Source: Zopfochytrium polystomum
Lineage: Eukaryota > Chytridiomycota > Chytridiomycetes > Chytridiales > Chytridiaceae
Length of the DNA: 64,000 nt
Direction: 5' to 3'
Assembly: GCA_025765615.1 (NCBI GenBank)
Contig: JAIVFJ010000186.1
Location: 1 to 64,000 of the forward strand
The notes beneath the pieces were generated by a model. That model searched no databases. It saw only the letters and a list, made by a program, of their open reading frames with translations, and had not been told where the DNA came from. How positions within the stretch are numbered: position 1 is the stretch's first letter; each line of letters begins with the position of its first letter. The position numbers and the translations under genes were made by a program. Shown here piece by piece: positions 55,748 through 64,000 of this stretch.

Positions 55748-56309
55748 GTTCGCGAGAACGATCCCCGTTCCTCCATCCTCCTTCCTCCGTGTCATTGCTC
55801 TCTCTTTCTATCTGGCGCTGTAGTCTGCGGCGGCGTCGGCGAGTTTGCGGAACGGGGGCTCGTCCTTTCCCTCCTCCTTATCTAATCAATCGCCCAAAAC
55901 CAAAATAAATCGGGCACAAAACTGCTTGCTTGCTTGTGCGACTGGCCACTCCCCACCAACCAACCAACCAACGAAACATCCGCCCAAACTCAACCCCCTT
56001 AAAAAACCCTCCTCCCAATAAAAAATTTCCCCGGCTCCGTGGACCTGACTACGTCCGCATTTCGTCTTCCTTCTCTCTCTAACCTGCCAACCACCGCCTC
56101 CTCACCCCCCCGCCACTCTCCACCCACCCGCAATCGGCCTCCCTCTTCCCACTTCGCCCCACTTTCCCCCCTTACTCTGTTTCACATCAACTCCAACTCA
56201 CCCACACCCGCTACTCCTCCCTCCTCATTTCCATCTGCGCCATCCTGCTCGTCCATTGCTTCTCGCTCAACTCTTCACACCCTCACCCCGTTCCCCTTCT
56301 TGGGAATAA

Positions 56310-59300
56310 ATGCTCCGGTCCGTCGCCATCCCTGCGTTCACCGCAGACCGACTGGCGGACAAGTCGGAGGGCAACACGGCGTGGGCGCGCAAGAAGAACA
56401 AGTCGCTTCCGTCGTTCGAGTCGACCGAAAACCTGATCAACGCGCTCGGCGCGGCGAACCTGTCTGGCCGGGCGTCTGCGGCGCACGGCGTGGGGTCGCC
56501 GCTTGTTCCGACGGATGGGGACGGCCGCAGGCCGCTAGGCGCCGCCGGCAACGGGAGCAACGGCGTCGCCGGCGTCGGTGGCGGTAGTGGTGGTGGTGGC
56601 GGGGGCGGCGGCGCGGCGTCGCCGTCCGGGTCGCTGAACTCGCTGGAACGGATGGACTCTTACGCATCGCTGAGCAACGCCGAGCGGCTGGCGATGGTTG
56701 CTGGCACGGCGGTGACTTCCGAGAGCGCCGCTGCGTACTCGCGCGTGGACCCGAGAGGTAAGAGTGTTTTGCGTGTGTGTGTTCTCCTCCCTCGGCCCCC
56801 TCCTCCTCCTCCTCCTCCTCCTCCTCCTCCTCCTCCTCCTCTCCCTCTCCCTCTCCCTCTCCCTGCTTCTCCTCCCCCCCCCCATGCCTGTGGCTTGTCG
56901 GGTGTGTTTGTTCCACGGGGGCGTGGTTGGTTGGTTGGTTGGTTGGTGGCCCAGAACGCGTGACCAACCCCCCAACCAACCAACCAACCAAATTGGAAAC
57001 GAAGACGCTTTTGGCAAAAGAAAGCCAAAAAGGATGGCTTAGATTTTCTTTTACATAGAGAAAACGGAAAAAGGGAAAAAAAAGAGAAAGAAAAGAAAGA
57101 AAAGAAAAGAAAGAAAAGAAAGAAAAAAAAAGAAAAAAAAAAAAGAAAGAAAGGACTGTCCCACAGGCCCAACTTCCATCCGCTCCTATCGTGCTACTTA
57201 CCATCTATTCTCCCCCCAACTTCACCGCACTACAAAAAAAAAAAAAAAAAAAAAACTTTCTTTCGCGCAGACGACGAGCTCTCGGAGGAGCTGCAGTCCA
57301 TCTTCAAGAGCTTCCAGCACTGCCTGGAGCTGCGCAAAAAGTACATGCAGTGCTCGTTCCAGTGCCCAGGCGACAACCCCAAGGACGCCGACGACTGGGC
57401 CATCTACCCACCGCCCCCGCGCCCGTCCTACCCGCCCACTGACGACCCGCCGCGCCTGGAGGACGTCGAGGGCTTTGTGTTTGAAAAGTGCGCCGTCCCG
57501 GGCGCCGACGAGGTGAGGAAAAGGAAACTCTCTCGCTCGCTCGCTCGAGGAAAGGGCCTTCCGCCCGGACCGTGTTCTAGCTCTTCTAATTCGCACTCTG
57601 CTCTCGCAGAAAGTCTTTCGATTGAGCGCGTCAGGCGTCTTTGAAGTGTTTGACAACGACGAAGGTACGGGCACCCCCCTCCCGTAAAAAAAAAACACGA
57701 CGTTTTATGCCTCCCCGCTTACAAAGAAATCGTTGTTGTGGTGTGCGGGGCGGAGCAGACGCGCAGGCCGGGAGGAACCCGTTGATCGAGTACCCGTCGT
57801 TGAACGAGTACTACAAAGACCAAGACTTTATCCTCACCGCGATTTCCGACGGCCCGACCAAGAGCTTTGCGTTCCGTCGACTTCGGTACCTCGAGTCCAA
57901 GTTCCACATGTACGTCTTGCTGAACGAGTACCAGGAACTCGCCGACCAAAAGGTTTGTGGGGCAGCGCCCCGCCCTTTGTTCATCCCTCGGCGGAGGAAA
58001 AAAGCTGACGTTTTCAACTCTGCCAGCGCGTCCCTCACCGTGACTTTTACAATGTTCGAAAAGTCGACACCCACGTTCACCACTCCTCGTGCATGAACCA
58101 GAAGCACCTGCTTCGGTTCATCAAGTCGAAATTGAAAAAGTTTCCAAATGTAAACTTTGCTCTTTTTCTGAGTTTTTTAGCTTGCGCCTGGTTCGCCGGC
58201 ACAAGACCGCCTTGGGGCGCCTTGCTGATCTGGTTTACTTTTTTTCATAAACGTGCCCGCGAAAAAAACGAAAACAAAATAGGAGGTCGTCATTTACCGT
58301 GACGAGAAGTACCTCACGCTTAAAGAGGTGTTTGAGAGCTTGCACCTGACCGCGTACGATCTCAGTATTGACACCCTTGACATGCATGCAAGTATCACGC
58401 CATTTCCAGCTGATGCAAAATCTTTCAAGAATCGTGGTTGACACCTTCTTTTTTTGTTCTTTCCTTGGACAGGCCCACAAGGACTCGTTCCACCGCTTTG
58501 ACAAATTCAACCTCAAGTACAACCCGATCGGCGAGTCGCGCCTACGCGAGATCTTTTTGAAAACTGACAACTACGTTCGCGGAAAATATCTTGCGGATTT
58601 GACGAAAGGTTCGTTCTGCGGTTACCTAAAGAAAGCGCTGACGATGGTTTCGTGTGTGACCAGAGGTGTTTTCGGACTTGGAGGCGAGCAAGTACCAGAT
58701 GATGGAGTATCGAATTTCGATCTACGGAAGGTGAGGGCACCATTTCTTCACTGCTCTTTGTTTAATGGGCATCCTGTGCATCCCTTAGCACATGCGATAA
58801 TCTTCTTTCATCCTTTCAATTTCCCTTTCTTCTTTCACACCCTCCAGGAGCAAATCGGAATGGGACAAGCTCGCCGAATGGGTCATCGACAACAAGCTCT
58901 TTTCGCACAACGTCCGCTGGTTGGTCCAGGTCCCGCGCCTGTACAACGTGTACAAGGGCCAAAAGCTGCTCAACAGCTTTCAGGACGTGCTACGAAACGT
59001 CTTTGAACCCCTTTTCGAGGTGACCAGGGACCCGTCCAGCCACCCCAAGCTGCACGTCTTTCTGCAGAGGGTGGTCGGCTTTGACAGCGTCGACGACGAG
59101 AGCAAGCCGGAGAGGCGGACGTACCGCAAGTACCCGAGCCCCTCCGAGTGGGACATTAGCTTGAATCCGCCGTACTCGTACTACCTGGTTAGGCCGCGTC
59201 TTGTTGTTCTCGATTTGGCGTGTTTGGGTTGTGCTCGATTCTAATACTGCGACGGAAAACTGATGGGAAATCTTTGCTCCACGCGTGCGAACAGTACTAC

Positions 59301-60842
59301 ATGTACGCCAACATGACCACTTTGAACGCGTGGAGAAAGTCGCGAGGCTTCAGTGAGTGACGAATGCTCGACTTTGTTTTCTTGCATCGCCAAGTCCGGG
59401 GACTCTTTCTAATGTTTCGCCCATTTTTTCTTTTTTTTTCTTTCCCTTTCCCTCCCGTCCGCGCCGCCTCAACAACAAAAGACACGTTTGTCCTTCGACC
59501 GCACGCGGGCGAAGCCGGCGACACGGACCACCTGACGTCTGCCTTCCTCACATCGCAAGCCATCAACCACGGCATCCTCCTTCGCAAGGTGCCGGCGGTG
59601 CAGTACCTCTACTACCTCGACCAGATCGGCATCGCCATGTCGCCGCTGTCGAACAACGCGCTGTTTCTCGACTACGAGCGCAACCCGTTCCCGAGCTTTT
59701 TCCAGCGCGGCCTCAACGTCTCGCTGTCGACCGACGACCCGCTGCAGTTCCACTTCACAAAGGAGCCGCTGATCGAGGAGTACAGCGTCGCGGCGCAGAT
59801 CTGGAAGCTGTCGTCCACGGACATGTGCGAGATTGCGCGAAACAGCGTGCTCCATAGCGGCTGGGAAATGTCGTGCAAAAAGTACTGGCTCGGCGAGAAC
59901 TGCCATTTGCCCGGGCCCGCCGGGAACGCCATTCAAAAGACGAACGTGGCCAACATACGGCTGTCGTACCGCTACCAGACGCTGATGGAAGAGCGCTTCA
60001 TGGTGTTTGCGTCGACGGCGCTGCTGAGCCAGCAAATGGCAGCCGCGGAAGCGATGGACGACGGCGCCGGCGCCGCGGAGGACCCGGCGGGAGCCGCGGG
60101 CCAGGCCGCAGCTGACGGTTCAGCGGCGACGGCGGCGGCGGGCGACGGCGCGGTACAGCCGATGGACGTGGACGGAGCCAGCGGTCCGTCGTCGCTGCCG
60201 CGCGGGCCGACGCCGACGGCGGTGCCCGACGGCGGCGGGCCGCCGACGCCGCTGGCCAAGCCGATCCCGTCGCCGCAGGTGTCTGCGGCCGCGTACGGCG
60301 CGTCGCGGACGCGGTCGGTCCCTGGCAGCGGAGGCGGGGCCAGCGCAGCGTCGCCGCTGTCGCACCCGGCGCAGTCGCCGATGATGGCGCCCGAGCCGCT
60401 CCTGCACGCCGTCAGCGGCGGCGGATCGAGCGGCACCGGCGGTGGCGGTAGTGGTGGCACTGGCGGCGGCGGCGGAGGAGTCGGCGGCGGCGCCGAGTCG
60501 CTGCTGTCGCCGCGGGCGGTGGTGGCGACGTCGAGCCTGCTGCTGCCGCTCCCGGAGGACGACGTGAACCGCGGGTTTATTGCGCTGTCGGCCCCCGCGC
60601 TGCCCATGATCCCGGGCGGACCGACCGTGACGGGACGCATTGGTGCCGCGGGGGTCACGTCGCCCATGATGATGGGCGTGAGCGGCGGCGGAACCACGGC
60701 GGGGGCCGGCGGGCCGCTGTCGCTCCCTTCGGCGTCGGCTTCGTCGCCCTCGCGCAGCGCGGGGGCCGGCGACAAGTACGCCAAGCGGGACTTTTCGGCG
60801 GCGTTTGAAAAGAGCGAGGAGAGCGGGTGGGACTCGTCGTGA
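56310..60842 (+). CDS. AMP deaminase
   Basis: About eleven exons, about 1,040 residues. AMP deaminase converts AMP to IMP plus ammonia in the purine nucleotide cycle and sets cytosolic adenylate balance. Recognised segments in order: [60 protein letters not shown] (zinc His pair); [70 protein letters not shown] (zinc His, catalytic Glu); [20 protein letters not shown]; and the signature [20 protein letters not shown]. Every catalytic residue is present. The regulatory N-terminus is short and Gly-rich. Unusually, after the normal end ([13 protein letters not shown]) about 290 residues of Gly/Ala/Pro/Ser-rich sequence follow to the stop. Introns hold CTC repeats, an A/G tract at 57060-57150 and a poly-A just before an acceptor at 57270. 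Confidence 0.95.
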
Positions 60843-61012
60843 GGGGTCTCTTGCTACTACTGTCTTCTGAAGGTGTCCGCCCGTGCGACAAGTTTCTGTA
60901 CTTTTTATCTTTTTTTCGGTTTTTTTTTTTTTTTTTTTTGTTTCTTCATCACCAACCCACCCAATCAAAGCCAAACAACTCAACTGAACAACCCGCAAAA
61001 GAGCGAATACAT

Positions 61013-61048
<36 letters not shown>

Positions 61049-61735
61049 CGAGAACCGACTCCTGAATAATCCTGCTGCTGCGCCGCAGCTTGGCGCAAAG
61101 CAGAAAGACCAAAGCGTTTTTTACATTCAAACCCTTTCAGTACCCAGACAAAAATCCCACCGATGGGACCACCACTGCCATTTTCGAAACGCTGCAGTCC
61201 CAGGTTCAACACCTTACTTAACCTAGCATTCAAAACCCACACTAGCGACTGCTCGCTGTTGGAGCGTGGGAGGTATGACGGCTGATAGCGCATTACGTTT
61301 TGTGTTGGTCATATTGTGGGGGGAAAAAAAAAAAAAAAAAAAAATGAGGAAAATTGTATTTTGTGTTGCCCACTTTTTCAGGTTGGCTTTCGCTTTCTGT
61401 CAAACATTTTTAGCGCGACGTTCAAAAGCTGTCTTCCGCGCAAAGAGATGGAAACACATTGTGGAGACTTTGCTTTGACGCTTTCTGCACTTCACTCGCA
61501 TTCTCTCGGTCGCCTTCTCAAGCAGGACAACTGGTACCTCAAATTCATCTGTTGATATTTATATATATATTAGCGTGCCTTAGCCTTCAAGGCTTTAACC
61601 CATCATATAAACCACACAAGCGCTGCTCACGCATGCGTCAAAACGCCCAAAAGATGAGCTGTGTGATGCACACGTGTTTTCGCCGAGTGTCCGAGATACC
61701 CATTAAATATAATGAGCAGGCCTGCACTCATTCCA
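60843..61735. other. Intergenic region, poly-T/poly-A tracts
   Basis: Poly-T at about 60920-60940, poly-A at 61014-61047 and 61324-61343. A block at 61130-61190 (CCCTTTCAGTACC...) resembles, in inverse orientation, 63045-63235. No gene is supported. Confidence 0.5.
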
Positions 61736-63023
61736 CAGTGGCTCACAAAATTGTGCCAATGTTTTTGCCACAATGACGGTCTCCGCTCAAACACACTCGA
61801 TAATTGCAGTGCAGACACGCATCTCAGCTCAGTTACTCTCAGAGATCTGATATTCCTAGTGTGCTCAATTGGATTGATGTCAGGAGACTGAGAGGGCCAT
61901 TGCGTAACGCGAAATCCATTGCTGTTGAGCCACTCTTTGGTGTATTTGGAAGTATGCCTAGGGTCGTTGTCCTGCACTTCAAGCCCGCGTTCGTCGAGAC
62001 TAGGGATGAGATTGTTCTCCAAAATTGTCACATATTGCTCAGAGTTCATTGTGCCTTCCACGAAAGCAAACTGCAAGACACCAGACCACGTAATGGCACC
62101 CCAAACCATTTGAGATCCGCCGCCAAACTTTTTTGTCAGTTGAATGTGATGATCTTGAAGTGGCGTTCCAGGAGTTCTCCAAGCATACGTCATGTCATCT
62201 GATCCCTCCATATTGATCTTTATTCGTCTGACCAAATGACGCGCTTAAAGTCCTCAACTGTCCAGTTTTGATATTGAAGGGCAAACTTGAGCTGAGTGTT
62301 TTTGTGTTTTGTTGTCAGGGCCAGCTGTTTCTTCTTCTGTAAACCTTTGAGACCCAACCGCTCGGAGCAAGCGCCTGACTGTCTCAGGTGAGACAGTCTC
62401 CCCAGTGTCTTGTTCATGCGTCTGGGCCAGTTGCGCTGTGGTTTTAGCTTCTCCAGATGCGTTTTGCTGAACGCATCAACGTTTTTTGCAGGGAAGAGAT
62501 CTTCCTTGGATGTCCAGGCGGAATGTTTTCAATGTCTGGACGCTCCACTGCGCAAATGCAGAAAACAGTACGCATTCCCACCTTCACATTGGCGGCAATT
62601 TTGTGACCTGACTGGCCTTGGTCAAGGAGATTTAAGATTTTTTTTTTCATGTGGTATGGGTTTCATGAATTTTTTCCGGAGCTGGATGAATCCAACAGGG
62701 CAGGGGTTTGCGCCAACAAACTCTCTTTTATATATCTGCTCAAACTGCGGGGAAAAGTTTGGTGGAAAATTTAGAAGATTGCGATCTGGATGAACATTTT
62801 TCTGATGCAAACCCTCAAAATTGTGCCAATGGATCGAGTGAATTTGAATGCTTCAATCTTCCTCTGCTGAGGGCGTGTCGCCGCTTCCCCACTTTGGTAA
62901 CACATTTTCATACTATTACCGAGCAAGCACACTGAATTTCAGGAAGAAACCTTCGGTTGTTCACTTTGGAGGGGGTTTGACAGTCAAACGAAAAAAACAT
63001 TGGCACAATTTTGTGAGCCACTG
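61736..63023 (-). mobile_element. Tc1/mariner-type transposon with both terminal inverted repeats
   Basis: The 31-bp inverted repeat begins CAGTGGCTCACAAAATTGTG at 61736 and its exact complement ends at 63023, giving a 1,288-bp element. Both outer flanks read CA rather than the TA duplication usual for the superfamily. The encoded transposase is on the minus strand and is frameshifted. Confidence 0.88.
61737..62650 (-). pseudogene. DD34E transposase, broken
   Basis: From 62650 downward: a helix-turn-helix segment (ILNLLDQGQSGHKIAANVKV), then after frame changes FALQYQNWTVEDFKRVIWSD (first Asp), GGGSQMVWGAITWSGV, VQDNDPRHTSKYTKEWL (second Asp) and QSPDINPIEHTRN (Glu). There are 34 residues between the second Asp and Glu, the Tc1-family DD34E spacing. 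Sequence after the Glu is truncated and runs into the inverted repeat. Confidence 0.85.
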
Positions 63024-63616
63024 CAAGTGGGTCCACTAAGGTGGTATACCACCAGTGGGACCTTTTTTCACGCTTTGGAAGAAAAATTCGAATCATTTTG
63101 GTATCATTCAGGGCCAAATCGACTGCGCATTCTGGGCCATCATTGGCGTCCATCTCCCTTTACGTGACGGCAGGCAGACGGGACAAATGTAAGAAGAAAA
63201 AAACCGGCAAAATGTCCCAGGTACTGAAAGGGTTACTTTATTATAATTTTTACTTTATTTTTATTGTTTTTTTTTCTGTTTCGGCAAAGCACTCGTCGCG
63301 TGATGTTCTCCTAAACTAAACTTACTGCTTCGAAAAAACAACCACAACTCGTTCAAACAATTTTTTTTTTTCCGACGACCCCCCTCCCCAGGAGCAATTG
63401 AGCAGTCTGATATCAGGACTACAAGTATATACATATAGCAAAGGGGGGCAAAGTCCCCAGACTACAAAAAAAAAAAAAAAAAAAATAATCAAGTTGAAAA
63501 CTTGTTTGTGGCCCCTCCCATTGTTACCAATCCTCAGCAAATCAAAGGAAGCATCAGTGATCTGCAATGCAAGTTCAAATAAATTTTTTCTGTTAAAACC
63601 AAGGATGAAGTAAGAT
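63024..63616. other. Intergenic DNA with palindrome
   Basis: A perfect 14-bp palindrome GGTGGTATACCACC lies at 63041-63054 within a larger imperfect one beside the transposon end. Poly-A/T tracts lie at 63361-63372 and 63465-63485. No gene is recognised. Confidence 0.5.
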
Positions 63617-64000
63617 ATGCCAAATCAAAGTGGTCGAAGTTGGAAGGTGGGCTGGAGAAAACAGCGTATTCTCAAAGACGCTCGTTTTTGGAGCAAACTG
63701 AAAAACGGCTTAGACATCCCCGTTGAGTGTAAGTCCACACCAATAACAAACCTCATGGGAACATCTCTTTGCAGCAGAGCCACTCACCAAACAAGCATGG
63801 TATTAATCTGCGTTAGGCAATTTTGGCATCTCACAACCAACACACAACTGGATATTGCATTCACAGTAAGCACACTGTCTATGCAATTTAAATAGTCCAA
63901 ATCAATTTGACCTTGCAGCTCTGCACAAACTTCCAAGATTCTTAAGAGGGACAGGTTTGTTTAGGTTAGGAACCCCTCTTTTTCGGTTCAGGTCAGCTGT
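63617..64000 (+). mobile_element. Ty1/copia polyprotein fragment, runs off the window
   Basis: The frame includes ICVRQFWHLTTNTQLDIAFT then VSTLSMQF, matching the end of the copia reverse transcriptase (normally ...TRPDIAFAVSVLSRF). After a stop at about 63893 the next frame reads NQFDLAALHKLPRFLRGTG, the usual continuation before RNase H. The protein is frameshifted and the element continues beyond 64000. Confidence 0.7.

Noticed and set aside
55320..55795. Minus-strand Arg/Gly-rich ORFs
   Set aside because: Antisense of the Ser/Gln-rich plus-strand frame.
1..64000. CRISPR arrays, bacterial operons, ribosome-binding sites
   Set aside because: None seen; introns, TATA boxes and retroelements show nuclear eukaryotic DNA.

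Overview
The window looks like nuclear DNA of a filamentous or zoosporic fungus, probably an early-diverging, chytrid-like lineage. Evidence: GC-rich multi-exon genes with short GT-AG introns (about 45-120 nt), a Zn2Cys6 fungal transcription factor, an intron-containing tRNA, and a class C (GABA-B/glutamate-like) seven-helix receptor with a periplasmic-binding-protein ectodomain, a family known from chytrids and amoebae but rare in Dikarya. The lineage is inference; no rRNA or other marker is present.

Layout. 1-2.2 kb holds a degenerate tRNA-Pro, an intact tRNA-Leu(CAG) and an intron-containing tRNA-Thr(AGT). 3.0-5.9 kb is a TMEM135-like membrane protein gene (minus). 8.4-17.7 kb is a mosaic of nested, broken mobile DNA: a Ty3/gypsy chromovirus lacking protease, RT and RNase H but keeping a 3' LTR with heat-shock-element-like arrays; AT-rich remnants of an SF2 helicase, an endonuclease-like fragment and a Dam-type methyltransferase that look virus- or plasmid-derived; a second Ty3 element split by a LINE with a 16-bp target duplication; and solo-LTR-like repeats. 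18.1-23.0 kb (minus) is the outstanding gene: a five-exon NLR/STAND protein whose introns resolve cleanly into a 1,544-aa product, PB1-like/TIR/NACHT/ten near-identical WD40 repeats. 24-33.2 kb is again mobile-element debris (an RT-deleted LINE, a LINE split by a solo LTR, an inverted LINE RNase H fragment) with an ASCH-domain gene inside it.

The gene-rich right half carries a secreted tandem SnoaL/NTF2-like protein (34.1-35.4, minus), a class II-type histone deacetylase (38.6-40.0, plus), the class C receptor (40.1-44.2, minus), a Zn2Cys6 regulator (45.1-48.4, minus), a HAD phosphatase of the PHO13/phosphoglycolate phosphatase type (50.0-51.6, minus), a secreted ML/NPC2-like lipid-binding protein (53.1-53.7, minus) and AMP deaminase (56.3-60.8, plus). 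Intergenic DNA there is full of GA/CT, CA and poly-A/T tracts. The right edge has a broken Tc1-type transposon with both inverted repeats and a Ty1/copia fragment running off the end.

There are no operons; genes are individually transcribed. Functional themes are innate recognition/regulated death (the NLR), signalling (receptor), chromatin and transcription (HDAC, Zn2Cys6) and housekeeping metabolism (AMP deaminase, HAD phosphatase). Exon limits were read by eye from splice sites and frame continuity; those of the NLR, HDAC and the ends of TMEM135 are firm, others approximate.
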